Source: Candidatus Melainabacteria bacterium (lineage in GTDB: Bacteria > Cyanobacteriota > Vampirovibrionia > 2-02-FULL-35-15). From it: DNA of 40,929 nucleotides. The notes beneath the pieces were generated by a model. The model was not told where the DNA came from. It saw only the letters and a list, made by a program, of their open reading frames with translations, and made no database searches. Below are positions 25,677-33,031 of this stretch, one piece after another. Within the stretch, counting starts at the first letter, position 1, and the number at the start of each line of letters is the position of its first letter. The translations under genes were made by a program, and so were the position numbers. The stretch spans positions 1 to 40,929 of the forward strand of contig JAHFBE010000012.1 in the NCBI GenBank assembly GCA_023250205.1. The letters are read 5' to 3'.

Positions 25677-26984
25677 TTGGATGCAAATTATATTGTTCTA
25701 ATTTTAGAGCAACTGATATTTGAAATAATCATGGAAGAAACGATTTCCCAAGGCCAGATTCAATCCCTAATAGACGGGTTATTCTTACAACCTACTCTAA
25801 AAGAGAACTCCAATATTGTTTCATTAACAAGCAATGAACTTGCCGATCTTTCATTACAAGTCAGTAAGCTTATTGGCACAAACCAATCAATTGATCAGAC
25901 ACTGGATAATATTCTTAGCATTATAGGAAATACCGGTATCGGGGAAAGAGTTTTATTATTCCAGCTAAACAACGAATCTTCTAAAGCTTTGTTAACACAC
26001 TATTGGGAAAGTCCTTATGTTCCCAAATTTAACCCAGTAGGTTTTGAGATTGATTTGACAGACATTCCTTTAATAAAAGCTTTCAACATAAACTCAAGAA
26101 ATGCTCTGCAAATAGAGGATATATCAAAATATCTTGGATTACCAAACTATATTTTAAAGAATAAACTAAAAGCTCTTTTCCTGAAATGTAAAAGTAAGTC
26201 CATATTTGTTGCAGTGGGCTCCTCAGAAAATACCAGGATTGTCCTTAACTTTCAGTTTTGTACAAGAAATATTATTTGGAGCAATGAAATAGAAAAAGTT
26301 ATTCAGTCAATAGTAGATCAGGTAGCAATTGCTATTCAAGGCTTCTCTAATAAGAAGAAAAGAGAGTTCTTGCAAAGAAATATAACCGAGATTCAGGAAA
26401 ATGCTATTAAAGAACAAGAAGAATTACTGAGACGATTTGCAAGTGATCTACATGATCTCCCATGTAGCATAATTCCAAATCTAAAAAAAGCTATTACAAA
26501 TAAAGATCTGGAAGAGTGTGAAAGACTTGTAGATGAAGTACACCATAGCTTAAGACAACTTATCAATGAATACATACTCCCAGACATAAATCTGCTTGGT
26601 TTTGTAAACACGATTTATCAGTTTACAAATGGATTTAAGAAAAGTTTCAAGGGACAGGTAATCGTTGATCTGCCTGATGAAGAAATAAATATTCCACACA
26701 AAAAAGCTACTGAGCTTTTTAAAGTAATAAGAGAATGGTTTTGTAATATAGAAAAACACTCTTGCGCTGATATAGTTGAATTTAAATTAAAGAAATCAAA
26801 TGATAACTACTTCTTAATTACTATCTCTGACAACGGAAAAGGCTTTGATTCAAAAAATATTAAAAATTTAGGTTATGGAATATTAAATATTCAGAGAAGG
26901 CTTATTGAAACAAATTCAAAATTTGAGATTAAAAGTGAAATAAACAATGGTGCAACCTTAAAAATACAGACCTTTACAGACTAA
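25677..26984 (+). CDS. Soluble GAF-type sensor histidine kinase (NarX/DegS family)
   Basis: This 435-residue protein has no membrane helix. An N-terminal GAF-like sensory region (about 50-225, LSLQVSKLIGTNQSIDQTL ... VDQVAIAIQGF) is followed by a coiled segment (EIQENAIKEQEELLRRFASD), the phospho-acceptor H259 in DLHDLPCSIIP, and an HATPase_c domain with N357 in FCNIEKHS, DNGKGFD and LGYGILNIQRRL. The motif DLHD.. is HisKA_3-like, the family that pairs with NarL regulators, so the divergent response regulator is the likely target. It must sense a cytoplasmic signal; there is no visible Cys cluster or haem motif. A second ATG at 25731 (MEETIS) could be the true start. Confidence 0.9.
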   Translation: MDANYIVLILEQLIFEIIMEETISQGQIQSLIDGLFLQPTLKENSNIVSLTSNELADLSLQVSKLIGTNQSIDQTLDNILSIIGNTGIGERVLLFQLNNESSKALLTHYWESPYVPKFNPVGFEIDLTDIPLIKAFNINSRNALQIEDISKYLGLPNYILKNKLKALFLKCKSKSIFVAVGSSENTRIVLNFQFCTRNIIWSNEIEKVIQSIVDQVAIAIQGFSNKKKREFLQRNITEIQENAIKEQEELLRRFASDLHDLPCSIIPNLKKAITNKDLEECERLVDEVHHSLRQLINEYILPDINLLGFVNTIYQFTNGFKKSFKGQVIVDLPDEEINIPHKKATELFKVIREWFCNIEKHSCADIVEFKLKKSNDNYFLITISDNGKGFDSKNIKNLGYGILNIQRRLIETNSKFEIKSEINNGATLKIQTFTD

Positions 26985-27062
26985 GCTTTGTTTAAAGCCT
27001 ATCAAGTTTTATCTTTAGTTCTCTTTATACATATATTCATAAAATGAACAGGAGTAACCTAT

Positions 27063-27410
27063 ATGCCACTAGACAACGATAGAGCAAGAGCTTTTCATAC
27101 AGCACAAAATTTTATCTTACAAGGTAGGGCAAATCTTGGTTATCAGAATTATTTAACACAAGCCAGAAATTATAATTTTCAAAGTCAAATAAACGATATT
27201 TATACTCCAACTCCATATGCAATTTTAGGTCATAATACTTTTCACAGTTTTCCAGTAAGAGGAACAGTTAATTATGGTGGCAATAATTATGCATTTAACT
27301 ATGGAACAGGCTATGTAATGGAAGGTCCATCACCTCATCTATTTATTGCTCCCAGACCAAGATATCAAGGTTTTTATCCCCCTATAATTGTCCCTCTGGG
27401 AATGTCTTAA
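27063..27410 (+). CDS. Small Tyr/Asn-rich protein of unknown function, 115 aa
   Basis: I do not recognise this protein. It has no signal peptide or hydrophobic segment. An N-terminal helix-like part (RARAFHTAQNFILQGRANLG) is followed by a Tyr/Asn/Gly/Pro-rich part (TVNYGGNNYAFNYGTGYVME, APRPRYQGFYPPIIVP) that could be extended or adhesive. A strong Shine-Dalgarno AGGAG at 27050-27054 lies 8 nt before the ATG, one of the best in the window, which supports real expression. It lies between the kinase gene and secG on the same strand. Confidence 0.75.
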   Translation: MPLDNDRARAFHTAQNFILQGRANLGYQNYLTQARNYNFQSQINDIYTPTPYAILGHNTFHSFPVRGTVNYGGNNYAFNYGTGYVMEGPSPHLFIAPRPRYQGFYPPIIVPLGMS

Positions 27411-27457
27411 TTTGAATTATATTTTTCAAACAAAATCCATGTTAAAATAGCCATGTT

Positions 27458-27685
27458 ATGGCATATTTTATAGTTGGTATTCAAGTTTTAAGTGGAATTG
27501 CATTAATTGCTCTTATATTAATTCACTCACCAAAGGGAGAAGGTTTAGGCGGTATTGGTGGCTCTGCAAATCTTTTTACCGGTCCATCACAAGCTGAAGC
27601 TGGATTAGACAGAATCACCTGGGCAGTTGCTTCTACTTTTATCTTATGTTCTGCATTAGTTGGCTGGGGAATTATCAAATTTTAA
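27458..27685 (+). CDS. secG: Preprotein translocase subunit SecG
   Basis: This 75-residue protein has the normal length, with two membrane helices (about 3-24 and 52-73) joined by the conserved loop HSPKGEGLGGIGGSANLFTG. It is part of the SecYEG channel that exports the signal-peptide proteins of this window. It is encoded 12 nt before the pyrK-like gene. Confidence 0.93.
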   Translation: MAYFIVGIQVLSGIALIALILIHSPKGEGLGGIGGSANLFTGPSQAEAGLDRITWAVASTFILCSALVGWGIIKF

Positions 27686-27697
27686 ATTTCTTGCATA

Positions 27698-28462
27698 ATG
27701 GCAACCACTAAAACTTTAATCAAAGCTAAATTAACGGATAACGTAGGGATTGGAAAAGATTATTACGTAAGTTGGTTTCATGCTCCCGATCTTATAAAAG
27801 AGATTAATCCAGGACAGTTTGTAATGATGGAGTCTGGTCAATATCTTTTAAGACCTTTTAGTGTCTATGAAACAAAAGGTGAAAATGCAGGCTTTCTTTA
27901 CAGAGTTATTGGAGGCGGGACTAGTTTTTTAAGTAAGCTAAAGATTGGAAATGAAGTTCTTATACATGGTCCACTTGGGAATGGCTTTACTTATCCTGCA
28001 AATAAAAAAAAATCGATTTTAATAGTAGCTGGTGGAATAGGAATTGCAACCTTTCCGCTTGTAGCAAGAGTAGCTCATGAAAGAGGCTATAAAATAAAAA
28101 CTCTTTTTGGTGCAAGAAGTAAAAATGATCTGGTTTGTACAGAAGAATTAAGAAAATATGGAGAAGTAGAGTCAATCACTGATGATGGCAGCTCAGGAAG
28201 AAAAGGGTTTGTAACAGAGCTATTAACAGCAGAATTAAACAAAAACAAAGATCAGGAAATATTTGTCTGTGGTCCAACTCCCATGTTAAAGAGTGTTATC
28301 AAAGTCTGCAATGAATTTGGAGTAATAGCACAGGTATCCTTTGAAGAATTTATGGCATGTGGCTATGGGGTATGCATGTCCTGTGTAATTAAAGCAAATG
28401 GGAAACACCTAAGAACCTGTGTTGATGGACCTGTTATGAGATCGGATATTGTAGCTGTTTGA
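27698..28462 (+). CDS. pyrK: Dihydroorotate dehydrogenase electron-transfer subunit (PyrK-like)
   Basis: This 254-residue ferredoxin-reductase-type flavoprotein has FAD-binding QYLLRPFSVYE and GGGTSFLSKL, a nucleotide-binding IVAGGIGIATFPLVA, FVCGPTPMLK, and a C-terminal [2Fe-2S] site with FMACGYGVCMSCVIK and a fourth Cys in LRTCVDGPV. This Cys spacing is the PyrK signature. The family passes electrons from the PyrD flavin to NAD+ in pyrimidine synthesis. No pyrD is nearby, so a related electron-transfer role cannot be excluded. It follows secG by 12 nt and ends before a strong bidirectional terminator. Confidence 0.88.
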   Translation: MATTKTLIKAKLTDNVGIGKDYYVSWFHAPDLIKEINPGQFVMMESGQYLLRPFSVYETKGENAGFLYRVIGGGTSFLSKLKIGNEVLIHGPLGNGFTYPANKKKSILIVAGGIGIATFPLVARVAHERGYKIKTLFGARSKNDLVCTEELRKYGEVESITDDGSSGRKGFVTELLTAELNKNKDQEIFVCGPTPMLKSVIKVCNEFGVIAQVSFEEFMACGYGVCMSCVIKANGKHLRTCVDGPVMRSDIVAV

Positions 28463-28514
28463 TATAGTTTTCTTAAGTACCTTTGAGATCCTTCGTCGCC
28501 TTGCTCCTCAGGAT

Positions 28515-28546
28515 AAAATATTGTGCTTTTTATAGCACAATATTTT
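28515..28546. terminator. Bidirectional intrinsic terminator
   Basis: Perfect 13-bp stem: AAAATATTGTGCT (28515-28527) with AGCACAATATTTT (28534-28546), 6-nt loop. A-rich on the left and T-rich on the right, so it can stop the pyrK-like transcript and the convergent gene whose stop codon it overlaps. Confidence 0.85.
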
Positions 28547-28901
28547 ACTTCTTAGCAGTTAATTCTTTATCTATCTTTTGTAAAAACTGTTGCATTACAC
28601 TTATAAGTTCGTTTAATTCAAAGATCTTTAACAAATCAGTAGAGCCATTTATACCTTCAATAGGTCTTAAAATTTCTTTTATATTTTCATCAATTACATT
28701 TTTTGCTCCAAGAGATTCAAAAGAAACTGTCTGATTACTTTCAAGTCTTATCAAAGCTGAATGTCCGATTTCTTGAACAGGATCCATGTAATTAAACATT
28801 GCTGAAATAATTATTTTATTTCCAATATGTTCAGCACTTAAATCAATCTCACGTCCTGAACTCAAAATATATTTTCTATTTGAAAAAATTGCTTTACGCA
28901 T
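28545..28901 (-). CDS. Protein of unknown function, 118 aa
   Basis: I do not recognise this protein. It is soluble, with a beta-rich first half (KYILSSGREIDLSAEHIGNK, KIIISAMFNYMDPVQEIGHS, LIRLESNQTVSFESLG) and a helical second half (LLKIFELNELISVMQQFLQK). It lies alone, converging on the pyrK-like gene across a terminator hairpin. No Shine-Dalgarno stands out before the ATG at 28901. Confidence 0.65.
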   Translation of the reverse strand: MRKAIFSNRKYILSSGREIDLSAEHIGNKIIISAMFNYMDPVQEIGHSALIRLESNQTVSFESLGAKNVIDENIKEILRPIEGINGSTDLLKIFELNELISVMQQFLQKIDKELTAKK

Positions 28902-28966
28902 AATGTTGTTATTTTACTATATTTTTTTGCGATAAACATATTAACAAAACAGAGATAACGTAAAAC

Positions 28967-29081
28967 ATCATTCCGAGGAGCCCTCATTCTTTACTCAGGG
29001 TAAGCTCTACTACATAGAACTCCTAGCACGTTATGAGATTGCCGCGTCGGCACTTCGTGCCTCCTCGCAATGACGTGAAAC
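28967..29081. repeat. GTCATTGCGAGG-type inverted repeat, copy 2 (degenerate)
   Basis: Left arm ATCATTCCGAGGAG (28968-28981) matches the complement of the right arm CTCCTCGCAATGAC at 12 of 14 positions. The right half also contains GGCACTTCGTGCC, a further internal inverted repeat. The right half is translated as the C-terminus of the methyltransferase gene. Confidence 0.75.
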
Positions 29082-29858
29082 TTCTTTAAACCTCTTTATA
29101 GAAAGATCAATGTATTTCTTTTCTATCTCAATTCCTACGAATTTCCTATTTAGCATATATGCAACCACTCCCGTAGTAGAACTACCACTAAATGGATCAA
29201 GTATTAAATCACCTTCTTTTGTACTAGCGAGAATAATTCTTTTTAAAAGATCAATTGGTTTTTGTGTAGGATGCTTACCAGTTTTTTTTTCATTTTTTTT
29301 AGATGCAGTTATTGACCATACAGTACGCATTTGTTTTTTTGGATTCTTAAGTTTATCTTCAGACCATATACCGTTTTTCATTAATGCGTAATTAAAGTAA
29401 TGTTTTGTTTTCTTATCTTTCTTTGCCCACAAAATGGTTTCATGACTGGACGTGAAATATCTACAACTTATATTGGGGGGGGCATTTGATTTAAACCAGC
29501 AAATATCATTTAACAATTTAAATCCTAATAGCTGTAAGACACTGCCACATAAATAAATAGAATGATACGTACCACTTATCCACATAGTCCCTGTAGGTTT
29601 TAAAATTCTTTTACAAGCACTAATCCAACTCTTATGGAATGCTAAATCATTCTCAATTCCCTTACTTACATCCCAATTTCCTTTATTAACATTAGTCCGT
29701 TTTCCAGAGTGACATGTAAAACCATTGTTAGAAAGAAGATATGGAGGATCAGCAAAAATACAATCAAAGGTATTTTCCTTATATTGCTTTAATATATCCA
29801 AGCAATTTCCTTGAAAAAGTTTGTATTTATCTCCATCTGCAAATATTGGCTTCTTCAT
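29031..29858 (-). CDS. DpnA/M2.DpnII-like adenine-specific DNA methyltransferase
   Basis: This 275-residue beta-group methyltransferase has the catalytic motif first (FDCIFADPPYLLSN, about 32-45) and the AdoMet motif last (LILDPFSGSSTTGVVAYML, about 225-243). The segments NVNKGNWDVSK, GTMWISGTYHSIY, NISCRYFTSSHETILWAKK and GKHPTQKPIDLLKRIILAST closely follow the DpnA type, which methylates adenine in GATC, also on single-stranded DNA. No restriction enzyme or second methyltransferase is adjacent, so it is an orphan here. The last 14 residues (RHCEEARSADAAIS) are encoded by a dispersed repeat and replace or extend the native C-terminus, after the core fold is complete. Target specificity is inferred from family resemblance. 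Confidence 0.92.
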   Translation of the reverse strand: MKKPIFADGDKYKLFQGNCLDILKQYKENTFDCIFADPPYLLSNNGFTCHSGKRTNVNKGNWDVSKGIENDLAFHKSWISACKRILKPTGTMWISGTYHSIYLCGSVLQLLGFKLLNDICWFKSNAPPNISCRYFTSSHETILWAKKDKKTKHYFNYALMKNGIWSEDKLKNPKKQMRTVWSITASKKNEKKTGKHPTQKPIDLLKRIILASTKEGDLILDPFSGSSTTGVVAYMLNRKFVGIEIEKKYIDLSIKRFKEVSRHCEEARSADAAIS

Positions 29859-30092
29859 AAATTTAATATTTCATAGTATATCTCATTCATTCAGATGACA
29901 CCCCCTAAACAATCATCCTTCTGCTTTAGGTAATTACTTTTAAACGTAGTTGTTCCTCTGATTTTTATACTCCTAATATGGGTAAAAGATAGTCAGGAAA
30001 AGAAACAGTTTAGGGGTATCACTACTACTAGATTTTTTAAGAATAAGGCCGAAATAACTTATTATAGGCCATTATTTATTTTAAACAAACCA

Positions 30093-31028
30093 TTGAAAGA
30101 AGATAATATTAAAACCAGTATTGAAATAAAGCTCCTAGATGACAAATCTCTGGAGAATGATAATTTCAGCGATATAAATGTCCCAATAGATGATTCGGTA
30201 AAGCTTTACTTAAAAGAAATAGGAAAAGTCTCTTTATTAAAACCCCTTGAAGAACTTGAAATTTCAAGAACGATTTTAAAAGGTGGAGCAGGGGCTGATG
30301 CTGCAAAAAGAAAATTAATACAGGCGAATTTAAGACTTGTGGTTTCTATAGCAAAAAGATATTTAGGCAGAGGATTAAACTTTTTAGACTTGATTCAAGA
30401 AGGCAATATAGGGCTTATGAAAGCTGCTGAAAAATTTGATAGTGAAAGAGGCTTTAAGTTTTCTACATATGCAACCTGGTGGATAAAGCAGGCTATTACA
30501 AGAGCAGTAGCGGATAAAGCTCATACTATAAGAGTTCCTGTTCACATGGTTGAAAATCTCTATAGACTTCGCAAAATTAGTAATGATCTTACAAACCAGC
30601 TGCATCGTAAACCAACTGATGATGAGTTAGCTAGTGCAATGAAAATTTCAAAAGATAGATTGGATGAAATTATAAAAGCTGTTAAAGAGCCTGTTTCTCT
30701 GGAAACCCCTGTAGGCAAAGAAGAAGATGTAAAGCTTGGAGATTTCATTGAGGATCATGGCACTTTACAACCAGAAGACTATGTACTAAATGAGCTTTTA
30801 AAGACTGATTTAAATAAAGCACTGGAAGAACTTAATGAAAGAGAAAGACATCTGATTAATTTAAGATTTGGACTTGAAGATGGACAACAAAGATCCTTGG
30901 AGGAAGTAAGTAAACTATTTCAACTACCACGTGAGAGAGTAAGACAAATAGAATTTAAAGCACTAAGAAAGTTAAGACATCCGGTTAGAAGTGCCAAGTT
31001 AAGAGATTATTTAGAAGACGATCAATAA
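30093..31028 (+). CDS. Sigma-70 family RNA polymerase sigma factor (primary-like, short)
   Basis: This 311-residue protein has region 1.2 ([17 protein letters not shown]), region 2 ([67 protein letters not shown]), region 3 and region 4 ([40 protein letters not shown]). Regions 2.4 and 4.2 are like the primary sigma factor, so it should read -10/-35 promoters. It lacks the long N-terminal region 1.1, as expected for a group 2 factor or a short primary factor. No ATG exists in frame upstream; TTG at 30093 is the most plausible start, since the frame is open from 29934 without ATG or GTG. It is transcribed alone. Confidence 0.95.
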   Translation: MKEDNIKTSIEIKLLDDKSLENDNFSDINVPIDDSVKLYLKEIGKVSLLKPLEELEISRTILKGGAGADAAKRKLIQANLRLVVSIAKRYLGRGLNFLDLIQEGNIGLMKAAEKFDSERGFKFSTYATWWIKQAITRAVADKAHTIRVPVHMVENLYRLRKISNDLTNQLHRKPTDDELASAMKISKDRLDEIIKAVKEPVSLETPVGKEEDVKLGDFIEDHGTLQPEDYVLNELLKTDLNKALEELNERERHLINLRFGLEDGQQRSLEEVSKLFQLPRERVRQIEFKALRKLRHPVRSAKLRDYLEDDQ

Positions 31029-31034
31029 ATATTA

Positions 31035-31071
31035 TGTCATTCTTCAGTCACTCCATTTCTTCAGAATGACA
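31035..31071. terminator. Inverted repeat between convergent genes
   Basis: TGTCATTCT (31035-31043) pairs with AGAATGACA (31063-31071) with a 19-nt loop, directly after the sigma-factor stop and before the stop of the convergent exported protein. It resembles a short form of the GTCATT-type repeats and could serve both genes as an RNA 3' end. Confidence 0.5.
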
Positions 31072-31073
31072 CA

Positions 31074-31637
31074 CTAATGATAAGCATTGACCTTGATTGA
31101 TTTAAAGGTTGTTCCATTCCCATACAAAATAGTTCTTACTCCAATTACTCCAAGGTGTTTTTTTCCTCTTTTATCTAATTTCATCTCATAGCTTACAATT
31201 CCATGTTCAAAGAAGTGGCTTATAAAATGTGCATTTTTAATTTGCTTTTTATACTTTCCTCTTTCTTTTTTTGGATATAACATATCAGCAATAGCATTTG
31301 CTTCACCTTCAGAAATCATTTCTTTTTTAACTTTATTTCCTATTGGTCTTGCTGTTTCAGAGAATGATTTACTATCTCTATAGATAGCTTCAACCTGCCA
31401 ACCAAATTGTGGAAGTTGATAGATCTTTTTTCCTGCAAAATTTTTATTTTTTTCAGAGAACTGTTCTGATGATAGTTCTTTTCCATATTGTCTTTGATTA
31501 TCATTAACTTTATTGTCAAGTTTGGACAGAGCATTAATGGGAAACAGAAGCACGAAACAGGAAGCAAGAAGCAAGAGGATAATCTTATTTCTGTATTCTC
31601 CTACTTCGTGCTTCATGCCTCCTGCTTCATTCTTCAT
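31074..31637 (-). CDS. Exported protein of unknown function with repeat-derived signal peptide
   Basis: I do not recognise the mature protein. From the ATG at 31637 (alternatively 31616, MKHEV) the N-terminus reads charged residues, then IILLLLASCFVLLFPINALS, a good signal peptide. The soluble part has KKIYQLPQFGWQVEAIYRDS, EMISEGEANAIADMLYPKKE and HFFEHGIVSYEMKLDKRGKK, and ends in a beta-rich basic stretch. All of the start and most of the signal peptide lie in a heptad-type repeat (31542-31640). The start overlaps the end of the upstream transporter gene by 11 nt, implying coupled translation. A longer ORF reading from 31706 would lie wholly inside the transporter and is rejected. It converges on the sigma-factor gene. 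Confidence 0.7.
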   Translation of the reverse strand: MKNEAGGMKHEVGEYRNKIILLLLASCFVLLFPINALSKLDNKVNDNQRQYGKELSSEQFSEKNKNFAGKKIYQLPQFGWQVEAIYRDSKSFSETARPIGNKVKKEMISEGEANAIADMLYPKKERGKYKKQIKNAHFISHFFEHGIVSYEMKLDKRGKKHLGVIGVRTILYGNGTTFKSIKVNAYH

Positions 31638-31640
31638 TCT
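31542..31640. repeat. Heptad-type dispersed repeat, copy D
   Basis: Units such as GAAGCAA, GAAGCAC and their complements CTTCGTG and CTTCATG form an imperfect inverted repeat of the same type as at 2482, 4066 and 15171. It overlaps the last codons of the transporter gene and the first 30 or so codons of the next gene. Confidence 0.8.
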
Positions 31641-32841
31641 TTGCTTTAGCCCAAATTCCCACACTAAAAATATAAGCATAACAAGCAAATGCAACAAGCA
31701 TACCAATATACCAGTTTGGATTTTGAACTGAGCCTGTAATTTCAGCTACTTTAGTAATAACTGGTCCAATTACGGCTCCACCAATAATTGCTGTACAAAG
31801 TATTCCTGAGACCATGCCTGAATACTCTTTTTTATATGATTCAATAGCAAGTCCATAGATAGATGGAAACATTATTGAAATAAAAAATCCAATTGCTGGA
31901 AATGCCCATAATGCTATTGTCAGATTTTTTGAAAAAATTGCACAAGCAAGAGCAATCGCTGCACATGAAACATAAATTTGAATTGCTTTTTTAGTTGGAA
32001 TTTTATCCAAGACAAAACTCCCCAACAACCTTCCAACAAGCAATCCAAGCCAGTAGTTTGCAATGGTGGAATTTTTTACGGCTTCAGCATTTGATCCTAA
32101 AACATCTGAAATCTTATATATGTCTTCAAGGAAAAGACTTATATTATTTGCCACTCCAACTTCAACTCCAACATAAAGAAAAATTGCAGTAGCATACATA
32201 ACCATTAGAGGATCTTTCAGCATAGCCGCAAAGGTTTTCTTTGATTTTTCTTCTTTCCCATCAGAAAGTTTTTCTTCAGGATACTTAGGAAGTGCAACAC
32301 TTAACAACATCATTAAAGAAACTATAGTAAAGATCCAGTAAGTATAGTTCCATTCAAATCCTTTTAATTTGACAAAGGTCACTACATGAGGAGCAATATA
32401 CGAACCAACTCCAAACAAAACCATAAACAAAGTCAGATTTCTTGAGTATTTTGCTGGATTACTAATGTCTTTAACAAGAGGGTTTACTGAAACCTGAATA
32501 GCAGTAATTCCTACACCACAAATAAACATTGCGGCCATATTTGCATAGTACCCGGGTAAACTTGCAAACATAAAAACACCAATTGTTGTAATCAAAGAAC
32601 CAAGGATTAGAGTAAATTTTGTACCTATTTTACTAATCAAAACTCCAACTGGAACAGACATAAGCCCATATGCAATAAAAAAAACTGATGCTAAGAAGCT
32701 GGATGCTGAACCACTTACGTTATATGCCTCTTTAATCTTTGGAACAATTGCGCCTGCGACATTTGTAATGGCACCAAATGTTAAATAGGCAAATGCAACT
32801 GCAATTAAAAGAAAGAAATAGTTATTTTTTTGTTTCGTCAT
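31627..32841 (-). CDS. FucP-like MFS sugar:proton symporter
   Basis: This 404-residue protein has twelve hydrophobic helices. The N-terminal half matches the FHS (fucose/galactose/glucose:H+ symporter) branch: AYLTFGAITNVAGAIVPKIK, FLASVFFIAYGLMSVPVGVL, MFICGVGITAIQVSVNPLV. The central cytoplasmic loop is charged (KYPEEKLSDGKEEKSKKT). The substrate is probably a sugar, but key residues could not be assigned with confidence. It is co-directional with the fatty-acid oxidation operon but 190 nt downstream and behind a hairpin, so it is probably a separate unit. Its last residues run into the heptad-type repeat. Confidence 0.85.
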   Translation of the reverse strand: MTKQKNNYFFLLIAVAFAYLTFGAITNVAGAIVPKIKEAYNVSGSASSFLASVFFIAYGLMSVPVGVLISKIGTKFTLILGSLITTIGVFMFASLPGYYANMAAMFICGVGITAIQVSVNPLVKDISNPAKYSRNLTLFMVLFGVGSYIAPHVVTFVKLKGFEWNYTYWIFTIVSLMMLLSVALPKYPEEKLSDGKEEKSKKTFAAMLKDPLMVMYATAIFLYVGVEVGVANNISLFLEDIYKISDVLGSNAEAVKNSTIANYWLGLLVGRLLGSFVLDKIPTKKAIQIYVSCAAIALACAIFSKNLTIALWAFPAIGFFISIMFPSIYGLAIESYKKEYSGMVSGILCTAIIGGAVIGPVITKVAEITGSVQNPNWYIGMLVAFACYAYIFSVGIWAKAKNEE

Positions 32842-32906
32842 TTTTTTAAACGCGAAATAACTGCTACGCAGATTATTTCACTATTTCTATGCTGCTCCTC
32901 TGCGAC

Positions 32907-32937
32907 GTGAAGGTTTGTATTTTCAACAAACCTTCAC
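32907..32937. terminator. 12-bp hairpin between thiolase and transporter genes
   Basis: GTGAAGGTTTGT (32907-32918) is fully complementary to ACAAACCTTCAC (32926-32937), 7-nt loop. It lies 95 nt beyond the thiolase stop on the minus strand. There is no clear T-run on either side, so it may be a factor-dependent end, an attenuator for the transporter, or a repeat. Confidence 0.5.
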
Positions 32938-33031
32938 TTATATACTTACACAGGTTATTAAATATATCATGATGAGATTTGACCTAAAAAAAACTGAAAC
33001 AAATAGTTACTAATTTATATAACTTCTTGAA

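Noticed and set aside
31638-31706. Longer N-terminus for the exported unknown protein
   Set aside because: It lies wholly within the transporter coding region and would put 23 extra residues before the signal peptide.
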